Part shown: in pieces, positions 9,601 through 17,244 of the stretch
Numbering within the stretch: position 1 is the stretch's first letter
Layout of the letters: each line of letters opens with the position of its first letter
Assembly (NCBI GenBank): GCA_035540975.1
Contig: DATLFN010000012.1
Span: 1-63,692, forward strand
Reading direction: 5' to 3'
Length of the DNA: 63,692 bases
From: Acidimicrobiales bacterium
GTDB lineage: Bacteria; Actinomycetota; Acidimicrobiia; Acidimicrobiales; GCA-2861595
Program-made: the position numbers and the translations under genes
The notes under the pieces: model-generated
Seen by the model: the letters and a program-made list of their open reading frames with translations, nothing else
Told to the model about the DNA's origin: nothing
The model's database searches: none

Positions 9601-9816
9601 CGACGCCGCCTTGTGGAGGTTGGCGCGCGCCGCCCGGGGGTCGAGGTCGGGCCACAGGCTGTCCATGGCCTGTTCGGGCGTCAGCCGGTGACCGGGCGCC
9701 AGCGCCAGGAGAGCGACGAGCTGGCGCGACCGCCGGGACCTCCACGCGTCGGCGGGAACGGCCACGCCGTCGACGTCCACCTCGAACCCGCCGAGCATCC
9801 GCACCCGCACGTGCAC
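6673..9816 (-). CDS. SARP/AfsR-type regulator with AAA ATPase and repeat domain
   Basis: About 1047 residues. Domains in order: an OmpR-type winged helix (VRMLGGFEVDVDGVAVPADA, then RSRQLVALLALAPGHRLT) to about residue 90; a bacterial transcriptional activator domain to about 240; an AAA/STAND ATPase with Walker A EGPAGIGKTR and Walker B GVLVVDDLHHAD at about 260-560; then an alpha-helical TPR-like region to the end. No second DNA-binding domain is seen at the C-terminus. SARPs usually activate secondary-metabolite clusters near promoter direct repeats; no such cluster is in this window, so its target is unknown. Starts GTG 9816, 9810, 9804 and ATG 9798 are all possible and change only the first few residues. 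Confidence 0.85.
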   Translation of the reverse strand: MHVRVRMLGGFEVDVDGVAVPADAWRSRRSRQLVALLALAPGHRLTPEQAMDSLWPDLDPRAARANLHKAASLARRATGSRDFVVLRGGAVVLCPGAAVDVDAERFSASAEAALRSGDAAACAEAAAGYSGDLLPEDRYEEWTLVERDRLRRLHVDLLRTAGRWADVVDTEPTDEAAHRALMREHLAAGRVHAAIRQYQRVRTALARELGLAPSAETTGLYREILGTAATGAVRPGLVGREIELVRAGAALRRAREGRPAAVLVEGPAGIGKTRLCEELADQAAADGWLVLRAAARESTRSLPYAPLTEAVGGLLLQRPDLGRALGDAERSLLARLDGTAAAAPSVPVHRQAVLHLVTHLLAAADATNGVLVVDDLHHADDATVELLHLLAGAPFPRGLLVVAGLRPGPPPPVRDLRDALVGGGVAVGIHLGPLRRPEIDDIVTGVRDGVPSRDELDLVWDLSGGNPFLALEVATSTDAVAAAPAGGVGAAIAARMRRLPTHTERALRRVALVAEELTADEFAALAGVGPDRALDDLVAATDAGVVARRGSSYRFRHDLVREELCRDVPPAQVTEAQLAAAERLAGLGAPAARVAHHLLAAGRGTDALPWLRRAVVDAFAVGAQADAVTLADRGLAVAPRDPELLAWRADALATVGDPGAPAAYAVAMAVAEPPARRSLAIRRAKTLVVAGDIPAALETLAGVDDVDPADRVQLLVARGLAWWCAGRLDDADEAGREARALAVETGDLRDFVDATMLTAMVAHERGTWPQRASLDLLDSTLRPDLATVVIDAHLCVAESYLYGGAPYEDVIAFATDLARRAGEAGAARAEAFAATLLGEAHLLRGDVAVATGHLRTAVARHRTVGVLCGEALTLQRLAEALLAAGDEDGARAALDEAFVAARGSPVGTRHLLDRIHGTAIRAARDASAAVDAVEEADRDLRGPLETCPPCSVNLSVPAAIACAAAGEVERAAGYLARSERVVAAFYPRGGWRAALDEARAAVARSSGDAAGAARLLQQAAEGFDRWGQRLDAGRCRLASSELSAGKV

Positions 9817-9862
9817 GCGGAGAGTGTGGCACCCGCGACGATCCGGGGGGTCGCCGTCGCCG

Positions 9863-10078
9863 CTACGGGCCCGGGTCGGAGGGCGGCGGCGTCCGAGCGA
9901 CGCCGTCGTCCGCTTCCACGTCCTCGGCGTCGAGCTCCACGTACCAGACGTCGGCGCACTCGCGGCAGCGGTAGGTGACGACGTCGCCGACCCGCCACCC
10001 GGTCTCGGGTGCGCCGAGCGGCGACCGGTGGCAGGTCCCGCCGCAGTCGACGCACACGATCGTCCCGGGGATGCCCAT
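9863..10078 (-). CDS. small zinc-ribbon protein
   Basis: A 71-residue protein from ATG 10078. Four cysteines in CVDCGG and YRCRECADVW form two CxxC knuckles, with a further CH pair in GGTCHRSP, which suggests a zinc site. The tail is acidic and Pro-rich (AEDVEADDGVAR). It lies 46 bases upstream of the SARP gene on the same strand. Unknown role; similar small proteins are common in actinomycetes. Confidence 0.6.
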   Translation of the reverse strand: MGIPGTIVCVDCGGTCHRSPLGAPETGWRVGDVVTYRCRECADVWYVELDAEDVEADDGVARTPPPSDPGP

Positions 10079-10140
10079 GGGCGCAGCCTGGCACCTCGGG
10101 TCGTGCCCGGGAGCCCTCGCCCGGTAGATTCGCCGCCCTC

Positions 10141-10964
10141 ATGGGTGCGCTGACGAGGAACCACGTCCGCGTCTCCGGCGTCGCGGGCGGTCTCCCATGG
10201 TGTTCGCCCATGGGTTCGGGTGCGACCTCCACATGTGGCGGTACGTGGCGCCGGCGTTCGAGCCGGACCACCGGGTCGTCCTCTTCGACCACGTCGGCGC
10301 CGGCGGCTCGGACCTCGCCGCGTTCGATGCCGACCGGTACGCCACCCTCGACGGATACGCCGGAGACGTGTTGGAGATCTGCGCCGAGCTGGGGCTCCAG
10401 GACGTGGTGTTCGTCGGCCACTCGGTGAGCGCCATGATCGGCGTGCTGGCCGCCGTCCGGGAGCCCAGCCGCTTCGCCAAGCTGGTGCTGGTCGGCCCGT
10501 CGCCCCGGTACGTGGACGACGACGGGCACGTCGGCGGGTTCGGCCGCGCCGACATCGACGAGCTGCTGGACTCCCTCGACAGCAACTACCTCGGGTGGTC
10601 GCGGGCCATGGCGCCGGTGATCATGGGGCGGCCCGACCGCCCCGTGGCCGCCGCCTACCGCCCCGCCGGCGCCGGCGACGAGGTCGGCGGGGACTTCTAC
10701 GACGTCTTCGGGACACGCGGTGGTGCGTGGGTGGTGGTGCTGGGTGACGTCGGCGGGAAGGGAGCCGAGGCGGCCGCTGTGACGGCCCTCGCCCGCTACC
10801 CGCTCCGGGCGACCGCCATCGGCGACGCGGCGCCGGCACGGGTCCTGGAGGATCGCGCCGACGAGGTGGCACGGGCCGTCGTCGACGAGGTCGTGGTGTT
10901 CCAGGAGGGCGTCCCCCGGGACGACATCGCGCTCGTCGTCGTCGGCGTGCCGCCGGCGCGCTGA
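10141..10964 (+). pseudogene. RsbQ-RsbP relic: truncated hydrolase joined to a truncated PP2C phosphatase
   Basis: ATG 10141 starts an RsbQ-like N-terminus (MGALTRNHVRVSG), but the frame slips by one missing base near 10185-10197. The alpha/beta hydrolase then continues in the frame of 10197 (MVFAHGFGCDLHMWRY, VLFDHVGAGGSDL, nucleophile elbow GHSVSAMIG, SLDSNYLGWSRAMAPVIMG). After GRPDRP it jumps in frame to a SpoIIE/PP2C phosphatase (RPAGAGDEVGGDFYDVFG, VVLGDVGGKGAEAAA, ALARYPLRA). It then jumps again, missing the middle of that domain, to the closing PRDDIALVVV. The hydrolase lacks the region carrying its Asp and His, and the phosphatase lacks about half its core. In Bacillus, RsbQ and RsbP are neighbouring genes that activate sigma-B under energy stress. 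The simplest reading is deletion between and within two such genes. Confidence 0.75.
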
Positions 10965-11029
10965 CGGGCCGACTCCCGGCGGGTGCTCGGCACCGGGCGA
11001 CGCCGTACCGGCCGCGCCACCATGGAGGC

Positions 11030-11401
11030 GTGGACGCCATCAGCTTCACCGCCGGGATCACGTACAACGACGGGCGGGTCGTGACGGTCGACGTCACCGG
11101 CATCGACGCCGCCGGCATCTCGTACCGGTCGGAGGCGGGCGACGGCACGGTGCCGTGGAGCGAGGTCAAGGCGGCGATGCTGGCCACCACCGACCACATG
11201 CTGGAGACGGGCGGCTCGATGCTCGCCATGGCCGAGGTGCTGCGGGACACCGGCGACCCGGGCCAGCGCTCCGAGGAGATGCGCCGGTTCGGCCTCGACG
11301 TGCTCGGGCAGGCCGCGCCACGGGTCTGCCCGCTGGGCGACGGGTGCGGGCTCCGCGCCGGGACCGGCCCGGGCGACGGTCCTCAGCCGCCGAGGAGGTA
11401 G
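11030..11401 (+). CDS. hypothetical protein
   Basis: A 123-residue protein from GTG 11030. The first 60 residues alternate like a beta-rich domain (MDAISFTAGITYNDGRVVTV, GISYRSEAGDGTVPWSEV), then comes a helical part (EVLRDTGDPGQRSEEMRRFG) and a Gly/Pro/Arg-rich end. Its last 19 bases overlap the end of the convergent soxR gene. I do not recognise a family. Codon use is like its neighbours. Confidence 0.5.
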   Translation: MDAISFTAGITYNDGRVVTVDVTGIDAAGISYRSEAGDGTVPWSEVKAAMLATTDHMLETGGSMLAMAEVLRDTGDPGQRSEEMRRFGLDVLGQAAPRVCPLGDGCGLRAGTGPGDGPQPPRR

Positions 11402-11817
11402 CGCGGGCCGGGACCCGCCTCGCCGGCCACGTCGCCCGGGTTTGCCAGCTTGCACAGCGACAGCGACAGGCAGCCGCACCCGATGCAGCCGTCGAGGCGG
11501 TCCCGGAGGCGCTCGAGGGTGGCGATGCGCTCGTCCAGGCGGGGCCGCCACGACGCCGACAGCCTCTCCCAGTCCCGCCGGTCGGGCGTACGCCCCTCGG
11601 GGAGCGACGACAGCGCGTCCCGGATCTCTGGGAGCGACAAACCGACCTGCTGGGCGATCCGGACGAACGACACGCGGCGGATTGTGTCGCGCCGGTACCG
11701 GCGCTGGCCACCGGCGGTACGGCTCGAGGAGATCAGCCTCTCGGCCTCGTAGAAGCGCAGCGCCGAAGGGGCGACGCCCGTCCGCTCGCTCAGGGCCCCG
11801 ATGGTCAGGTCGTCCAC
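11383..11817 (-). CDS. soxR: SoxR-type redox-sensing MerR regulator
   Basis: A 144-residue protein from GTG 11817 with GGGAG a few bases before the start. The N-terminal MerR helix-turn-helix and wing are clear (TIGALSERTGVAPSALRFYE, GQRRYRRDTIRRVSFV), followed by the dimer helix. The cluster motif CIGCGCLSLSLC (C-x2-C-x-C-x5-C) binds a [2Fe-2S] cluster whose oxidation by redox-cycling compounds switches target promoters on. In actinomycetes SoxR usually controls exporters and redox enzymes. The divergent ABC exporter, with a symmetric operator between the two, is the likely target here. Confidence 0.9.
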   Translation of the reverse strand: MDDLTIGALSERTGVAPSALRFYEAERLISSSRTAGGQRRYRRDTIRRVSFVRIAQQVGLSLPEIRDALSSLPEGRTPDRRDWERLSASWRPRLDERIATLERLRDRLDGCIGCGCLSLSLCKLANPGDVAGEAGPGPRYLLGG

Positions 11818-11843
11818 GCTCGCTCCCGTCGCAGGAAATCCGC

Positions 11844-11858
11844 TTGACTTCAAGTCAA
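11844..11858. promoter_or_regulatory. SoxR-type operator palindrome
   Basis: A perfect 15-base palindrome, TTGACTT-C-AAGTCAA, lies between the divergent starts of soxR and the ABC exporter. Each end reads TTGACT outward, so the same site offers a -35-like hexamer to both directions. MerR-family regulators bind symmetric sites inside the promoter spacer. That SoxR binds this one is inferred from position and symmetry. Confidence 0.6.
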
Positions 11859-11916
11859 CTTTAACCAGCAGACTGCGTCCGGGCGGGAATCCGTGAACGC
11901 CCGGGAGGACGTCGCG

Positions 11917-13845
11917 ATGGACATGGGGTTCAGCCAGTGGATGGCGCTGGAGAGCGCGATGCAGGGCGCCCAGCCGCGGCGGACCGTCACCAGGGCGACC
12001 CTGCGCCGGATCTGGGCGTTCGCCAAGCCCCACCGGCGCAAGCTGGCCGCCTTCCTCGCCCTCAGCGTGGTGGCGGCCGTCCTCACCGTCGCGAGCCCGG
12101 TGCTGGCCGGGCGGGTGGTCGACAAGATCATCGAGGGCCGCGGGGCGGACACCGTGGTCGGTCTGGCCCTGGTCATCGCCCTGCTGGCGGTGCTGGACGC
12201 CGCCGTGGGGATCGCCGAGCGCTGGCAGTCGTCCCGCATAGGCGAGGGGCTCATCCTCGACCTGCGCCGCGCCGTGTTCGCCCACGTGCAGCGCATGCCG
12301 GTGGCGTTCTTCACCCGGACTCGCACCGGTGCGCTCGTGAGCCGCCTGAACAACGACGTGATCGGCGCCCAGCGGGCGTTCACCTGGACGCTGTCGGGCG
12401 TCGTGACCAACGTCATCGGGCTGCTGCTCACCCTCGGGGTGATGCTGCGCCTGTCGTGGCAGATCACGGCCCTGGCCATGCTCCTGTTCCCGGTCTTCGT
12501 GGTGCCCGCCCGCCGCATGGGCGGCCGGCTGGCGCGGATGGAGCGCGAGGCGGCCGACCACAACGCGGCGATGACGACGCAGATGACCGAGCGCTTCTCG
12601 GCGCCGGGGGCGACGCTGGTCAAGCTGTTCGGCCGGCCGGACCACGAGGAGGCGCAGTTCGGCGAGCGGGCCGGGCGGGTGGCCGAGATCGGCGTGCGCA
12701 CCGCCATGGGCCAGTGGATCTTCCTCACCGCGCTGTCGATGGTGTCGGCCCTCGCCCTCGCCCTCGTCTACGGCCTGGGCGGGTGGATGGCGCTGCGGGG
12801 CGACCTCGAGCCCGGCACCGTCGTCACCCTGGCCCTCCTGCTCACCCGCCTCTACGGGCCGCTCACGGCGCTGGCCAGCGCCCGGGTGGACGCCATGTCG
12901 GCCCTGGTCAGCTTCGAGCGGGTCTTCGAGGTGCTCGACCTGCCGCCCCTGATCACCGAGAAGGCCGACGCCGTGGGCGTCCCCGACGGTCCCGTGTCCG
13001 TCGAGTTCGAGGGCGTGCGCTTCGCCTACCCGTCGGCCGACAAGGTCTCGTTGGCGTCGCTGGAGGAGGTGGCGGCCCTCGACACCTCCACCGGCGCCGA
13101 GGTGCTCCACGGCGTGTCGTTCCGCGTCGAGCCCGGGCAGCTGGTGGCCCTCGTCGGGTCGTCGGGGAGCGGCAAGTCCACCATCGCCGCCCTGGCCGCC
13201 CGGTTGTACGACGTCGACGCGGGCGCCGTCCGCCTGTCCGGCGTCGACGTGCGGGACCTGACGTTCCGGTCGATCCGCGAGACCCTGGGCGTCGTCACCC
13301 AGGACGGCCACCTGTTCCACGACACCATCCGCGAGAACCTCCGTTTCGCCCGCCCGGACGCCACCGAGGACGCGCTGTGGGACGCCCTGCGGCGGGCCCG
13401 GCTGGCCGACCTCGTAAGGTCCCTCCCCGACGGGCTCGACACGCTCGTGGGCGAGCGGGGCTACCGCCTCTCCGGCGGTGAGCGGCAGAGGCTGACGATC
13501 GCCCGCCTCCTGCTCGCCCGCCCGCGCGTGGTCATCCTCGACGAGGCGACGGCCCACCTCGACTCGACGTCCGAGGCGGCCGTCCAGGCCGCCCTGGGCG
13601 ACGCCCTGGAGGGGCGCACCGCCGTCGTCATCGCCCATCGCCTTTCCACCATCCGCGAGGCGGACCTCATCCTGGTGGTGGAGGACGGTCGGGTGGTCGA
13701 GCGCGGGACGCACGCCGAGCTGCTGGTGGCCGGCGGCCGGTACGCCGAGCTCCACCGCACGCAGTTCGACCAGCCGCGGCCCGGCGAGGGGCCCGCCGAC
13801 GACGCCCCGGCGGGCGCGACCGTCGCCCCGCTGGCCGCCTCGTAG
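11917..13845 (+). CDS. ABC exporter half-transporter (membrane and ATPase domains fused)
   Basis: A 642-residue protein with an ABC type-1 membrane domain of six helices up to about residue 330 and an ATPase domain after it. Walker A is GSSGSGKST, the signature is LSGGERQRL, Walker B is VVILDEATAHLDS with the catalytic Glu present, and the switch is IAHRLST. It probably works as a homodimer exporting drugs or lipids. ATG 11917 is preferred because GGGAGG lies 9 bases upstream; GTG 11893 in the same frame would add eight residues. It is divergent from soxR with the palindrome between them, so induction by redox-active compounds is likely. A 22-residue Ala/Pro tail ends the protein. Confidence 0.85.
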   Translation: MDMGFSQWMALESAMQGAQPRRTVTRATLRRIWAFAKPHRRKLAAFLALSVVAAVLTVASPVLAGRVVDKIIEGRGADTVVGLALVIALLAVLDAAVGIAERWQSSRIGEGLILDLRRAVFAHVQRMPVAFFTRTRTGALVSRLNNDVIGAQRAFTWTLSGVVTNVIGLLLTLGVMLRLSWQITALAMLLFPVFVVPARRMGGRLARMEREAADHNAAMTTQMTERFSAPGATLVKLFGRPDHEEAQFGERAGRVAEIGVRTAMGQWIFLTALSMVSALALALVYGLGGWMALRGDLEPGTVVTLALLLTRLYGPLTALASARVDAMSALVSFERVFEVLDLPPLITEKADAVGVPDGPVSVEFEGVRFAYPSADKVSLASLEEVAALDTSTGAEVLHGVSFRVEPGQLVALVGSSGSGKSTIAALAARLYDVDAGAVRLSGVDVRDLTFRSIRETLGVVTQDGHLFHDTIRENLRFARPDATEDALWDALRRARLADLVRSLPDGLDTLVGERGYRLSGGERQRLTIARLLLARPRVVILDEATAHLDSTSEAAVQAALGDALEGRTAVVIAHRLSTIREADLILVVEDGRVVERGTHAELLVAGGRYAELHRTQFDQPRPGEGPADDAPAGATVAPLAAS

Positions 13846-13858
13846 GAACGGCGGGCGC

Positions 13859-14278
13859 TCAGGCGCTGACCGGTTCGGCCACCAGGTGGGTGATGGGGAT
13901 GGCGAAGCGCCGTTCGGCGCGGTGGGGGAGGTCCTGGTGCAGCCAGCGCGACGCCCCCGGGGGCAGCGTCACCAGGAGGATCTCGTCGAACGGCGGCTGG
14001 TCGCGGAGGGCGTCGGCGATGGCGTCGAGGGGACGGGCGTCGCCCACCTCGCCGTCCACGTCGGCGCCCAGCTCGCGGAGCCGCTCGAGGGCGGACTCCA
14101 ACCGCCGGGCGGCGAGGGCCCGGTCGCGCCCCTCGGTCCACGTGAGGTGGTCGTGCGTGTGCGTCGCGGGGACCACCACGTGGAACCGGCAGGGACCGGC
14201 GGCCAGGCACGACCGGACCTTGTCGGCCAACGCCTCGCTGGACAGCGTCTGGTTCGAGACCACGAGGTAACGGCGCAT
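13859..14278 (-). CDS. hypothetical protein, possible universal-stress-like fold
   Basis: A 139-residue protein from ATG 14278. It begins with a beta strand followed by a polar loop (MRRYLVVSNQTLSSEALADK), has a central VVVPATHTHDHL, a long helix (ALAARRLESALERLRELG) and ends in PPFDEILLVTLPPGASRWLH with a strand-like PITHLV. This alternation, with the pairing of an acidic beta edge and a GASRWLHQDLP segment, resembles small USP-type or permease-associated proteins of actinomycetes. No nucleotide-binding GxxGS pattern is visible. Only 13 bases separate it from the convergent exporter gene. Confidence 0.6.
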   Translation of the reverse strand: MRRYLVVSNQTLSSEALADKVRSCLAAGPCRFHVVVPATHTHDHLTWTEGRDRALAARRLESALERLRELGADVDGEVGDARPLDAIADALRDQPPFDEILLVTLPPGASRWLHQDLPHRAERRFAIPITHLVAEPVSA

Positions 14279-14392
14279 TGCCTCACCCCTTCCTTCGTGC
14301 TCTGAGGCCAGGGTACGACCGCCGGCCGTTCTGCGATAGGGCCGGTGTGCGTCCCCGTGGCCCCGGCGCCTCCCGCCGGGGCAGCATGGGGC

Positions 14393-15013
14393 ATGACCCG
14401 CCGCCGACCCGGGGCCACCGCCGCCGGGGTGGCCGTGGCCGCCGTGCTCGCCGCCTGCTCGTCGGGCGGCGAGGGCGACCCCGCCGCCTCGCCTCCGACC
14501 GCGGCGACCACCACCACCACCACCGTCGCACCGCCTCCGTCGTCGTCATCGCCAGCGACGGCCGGGTACCGGCTGGAGCTGCGCGGGTTCGGGCCCGTGC
14601 GGGTGGGCATGACGGTCCAGGAGGCGGGCGCCGCCCTGGGCACCAGGCTGGCCCCGGTGATCGAGCCACCCGACGAGGAGTGCGCGACCTACGGGCCCGA
14701 GTCGGGGTTCGACGGCGTCGGATTCCTCGTGGCGCGAGGCGTCGTCGCCCGCACCGACGTGACCGCCGGGTCGACGCAGACGCCGGAAGGGGTGGCCATC
14801 GGGCAGTCGGAGGACGAGGCCCAGCGCCGGTACGGAGGGCGCCTGGCGGTGGGCGACCACGACTACCTCGTGGGCGGGCGTTACCTCACCCTCATCCCGA
14901 CGGCGCCGGCCGACGAGGGCTTCCGCCTGGTCATCGAGACCGACGGGCGCAAGGTGACGGCGCTGCGCGCCGGCCGCCTGCCCGAGGTGGAGTACTCCGA
15001 GGGCTGCCTGTAG
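14393..15013 (+). CDS. putative lipoprotein of unknown function
   Basis: A 206-residue protein from ATG 14393. The signal ends in VLAACSSG, a lipobox with the cysteine at about residue 22, then a Thr/Pro/Ser-rich linker and a globular domain (YRLELRGFGPVRVGMTVQEA with repeats of GTRL and PDEECATYGPESG). That domain resembles secreted beta-sheet proteins often annotated as lipoproteins in actinomycetes. Its pattern GPVRVGMTVQEA is also found in secreted DUFs with two such half-repeats. Unknown role. Confidence 0.65.
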   Translation: MTRRRPGATAAGVAVAAVLAACSSGGEGDPAASPPTAATTTTTTVAPPPSSSSPATAGYRLELRGFGPVRVGMTVQEAGAALGTRLAPVIEPPDEECATYGPESGFDGVGFLVARGVVARTDVTAGSTQTPEGVAIGQSEDEAQRRYGGRLAVGDHDYLVGGRYLTLIPTAPADEGFRLVIETDGRKVTALRAGRLPEVEYSEGCL

Positions 15014-15032
15014 GCGTCCCCCGGACGCGGCG

Positions 15033-15060
15033 AGCTCCCCGTCGGCAAGGACGGGGAGCT
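15033..15060. terminator. hairpin terminator after the lipoprotein gene
   Basis: Arms of 11 bases (15033-15043 and 15050-15060, AGCTCCCCGTC and its complement) pair perfectly around a six-base loop, 20 bases after the lipoprotein stop. No U-tract. The remaining 177 bases to the end of the convergent hydrogenase gene hold no gene that I can see. Confidence 0.7.
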
Positions 15061-15237
15061 GGCCGAAGACCACAGGAAGGGCGGATTCGGCCTCCGCCCT
15101 CCCTGGCGCACGTCCCGGGGAGCAGGACGTGGTGGGTAGCCGCCGCCCGGCACCGAAGCGCCGAGGCGAGGGCTCCATCGGGTGGCCGCCGAGGCGGCCG
15201 GTCGTTCGTCTGCCGCTGTTCTCGGCAGGGCGTTCGG

Positions 15238-17118
15238 CTACTCGAGCGTGCACCCGCAGGAGTTCACCTCACGGGTGATGATCCCCCGGCCGGTGTCCAT
15301 GTGCGTGGTGCACGGCATGCAGGGGTCGAAGCTGCGGATGGCCCGCAGGACGTCGAGGCCCTTGACCTGCTCGTCGGGCACGCTCTCGAGGAGCGGGGTG
15401 TCGATGATGGCCTGCTCGTAGGGGCCGAGGCCGCCGAACGGGTCGCGGGGCGAGGCGTTGAGCGTCGACGGGGTAGTGATCTGGTAGTTGACGATCTTGC
15501 CCTTGTCCATGTGCATGTGGTGGGCCAGCCAGCCGCGGCCGGCCTCCCAGAACCCCATGGCGATGCGCTCATCCTTGGGCACCTTGTACGGCGTGTGGAC
15601 CTTGGTCTCGCCCCGCCGCCAGTACTCGAGGGCCTTCAGCATGCAGTTCATGCCGATGGCGGCGGTGAAGGCCATGGAGTAGGCCCGGGCCCGGTTGCGC
15701 TCGACGGCGTTGATGACCCGGGGCACCTTCCAGAACAGCTCCTCCTCCGGGAGGCCGTGGCGGGGCATCACGATGCGCAGGCCGTCGCCGGTCGACTCGA
15801 AGAAGGGGTTGTCCACGGTGTTGTTGGCGAGAGCCGTCGACCACAGCTGGCCGTAGGCGCCCGTCTCGATGGTGCGCCGGTCCCAGCGGGGGGCGGTGTC
15901 CCAGGTGTACTTGCCGCGGAAGTCGGTGGCCGTGGGCTTGGGGATGGTGGTCTTGTTCCACGGGTGGTACGGGGAGATGGGGTTGCCCAGGGGGTCGGTG
16001 CGGAAGCGCGGGCCGCCCGAGCGGGTCCAGTCCTCGTAGAACGAGTGGTCGATGAACTCCTCGAAGCCCATGTTGATCTGGGTGATGTTGGTGGTGACCT
16101 GCTTGCCCTCGATGATCACGCACGGCTTCGACCACCGCTGGTTGCCCCAGGTGTCGATGTTCTGGAACGTCGCGTCGTAGTACTCCGAGTTGTCCCAGAT
16201 GCCGGTCTGGGCGAGGTTGCACTCGCGCTGGCCGACCTGCTCGTACGCCGGGTTGGCCTCCAGGAAGAAGTCGATCAGGTCGTCCCAGATGCGGCAGATG
16301 ACCTTGGCGAAGTCGAAGATCTTGCCCAGCTGGGTGTAGTACTCGTTGAACGACGACGTGGAGATCGTGGTGGTCACGCCGCCGGGGGCGAGGGTCGACG
16401 GGTGCGGGTACTTGCCGTACATCAGCATGCACATGATGCGGCCCACCCGCGTCCACTCCAGGGCCTCCAGGTAGATCTGGCCCGTGAGCGGGTTGAGGGC
16501 GTCCATGATGTCCTTGATGGTGCGGTACCCGTGCACGTCGCCGTGGGGCGACAGGGTGCGCTCGGCCCGGGTGACCAGCTCGGGGTTGGTGACCGACACC
16601 AGCGCCGTCGAGTAGTCGGGGCCGGCCAGCAGGCCGAGGTGCAGCGGGCGGTCGTAGAACATCTCGCCGACCTCGCCCAGGTTGCGGACCTCGGTGCCGA
16701 GGGGCGGCGGGGCGGCGCCGAAGGCCATGTCGAGGCACTGCGAGGAGACGGTGGCGTGCACGCCGCCGCACACGCCGCAGGCCCGGGAGCTGATGTCGAT
16801 GGCGTCCCGGGGGTCGCGGCCCTGGAGGATCAGCTCGTAGCCGCGGAACAGCATGGCCCGGGAGTGGGCCTCGACGGCGACGCGGTTCTCCAGGTCGAGC
16901 ACGCAGTGGACGGCGAGGGCGCCGGCCACGCGGGTCATGGGGTCGATGTTCCAGTCCCGCAGGCGGGGCGGGGCGGCCAGCTGGGCACCGGGGCCCTCCT
17001 GGCGGCGCACGTAGCCCTTGGGCCTGGCCGGCGACACCGCGTAGGGGTCCCCCGCCCCCTCGCGCAGCGTGGCCTTCCCGTCCTGGTCGAACTCGATCGG
17101 TAGGTTCTTGAAGCACAT
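15238..17118 (-). CDS. [NiFe]-hydrogenase large subunit, orphan
   Basis: A 626-residue protein from ATG 17118 (AGGAG 12 bases upstream). The nickel ligands are complete: RACGVCGGVH near the N-terminus (Cys114, Cys117, His121) and DPCMPCTTH near the C-terminus (Cys600, Cys603, His606). After His606 there is a 20-residue tail ending SCGCTLE. In the family such a tail is cut off by a dedicated endopeptidase after nickel insertion, so the protein appears to be a maturing catalytic subunit. It resembles the actinobacterial group 1 enzymes that oxidise trace H2, but I cannot fix the subgroup. No small subunit, Hyp factor or endopeptidase gene lies beside it. The upstream neighbour is a divergent regulator and downstream is a convergent lipoprotein. 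Partners must be elsewhere. Confidence 0.85.
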   Translation of the reverse strand: MCFKNLPIEFDQDGKATLREGAGDPYAVSPARPKGYVRRQEGPGAQLAAPPRLRDWNIDPMTRVAGALAVHCVLDLENRVAVEAHSRAMLFRGYELILQGRDPRDAIDISSRACGVCGGVHATVSSQCLDMAFGAAPPPLGTEVRNLGEVGEMFYDRPLHLGLLAGPDYSTALVSVTNPELVTRAERTLSPHGDVHGYRTIKDIMDALNPLTGQIYLEALEWTRVGRIMCMLMYGKYPHPSTLAPGGVTTTISTSSFNEYYTQLGKIFDFAKVICRIWDDLIDFFLEANPAYEQVGQRECNLAQTGIWDNSEYYDATFQNIDTWGNQRWSKPCVIIEGKQVTTNITQINMGFEEFIDHSFYEDWTRSGGPRFRTDPLGNPISPYHPWNKTTIPKPTATDFRGKYTWDTAPRWDRRTIETGAYGQLWSTALANNTVDNPFFESTGDGLRIVMPRHGLPEEELFWKVPRVINAVERNRARAYSMAFTAAIGMNCMLKALEYWRRGETKVHTPYKVPKDERIAMGFWEAGRGWLAHHMHMDKGKIVNYQITTPSTLNASPRDPFGGLGPYEQAIIDTPLLESVPDEQVKGLDVLRAIRSFDPCMPCTTHMDTGRGIITREVNSCGCTLE

Positions 17119-17244
17119 CGGCTGTCGTCTCCTGGACGCGGTGTCGGCCGCTGGGTGCCGGCGATCGGTGGGTGCAGTCTGCACACACCCTGTTACGTCT
17201 GGTAAAGCTTCAGTAAGCGGCGCTAATGGGCAGGAAGGCGGTCG
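17119..17244. promoter_or_regulatory. divergent promoter region of hydrogenase and its regulator
   Basis: The 126 bases between the two starts are less G+C-rich than the surroundings and hold GTTAC, TAAAG and TAAGC at 17192, 17203 and 17214, spaced by exactly 11 bases. GTTAC-n6 resembles half of a GlnR site, but the other elements do not fit well. TGCAGTCTGCA at 17174-17184 is an imperfect short palindrome. The regulator ATG has AGGAAGG before it. Confidence 0.4.

Noticed and set aside
14278-17103. Plus-strand frame of 941 codons across the lipoprotein and the hydrogenase antisense
   Set aside because: It is the complement of the hydrogenase gene; the hydrogenase frame holds all nickel motifs.
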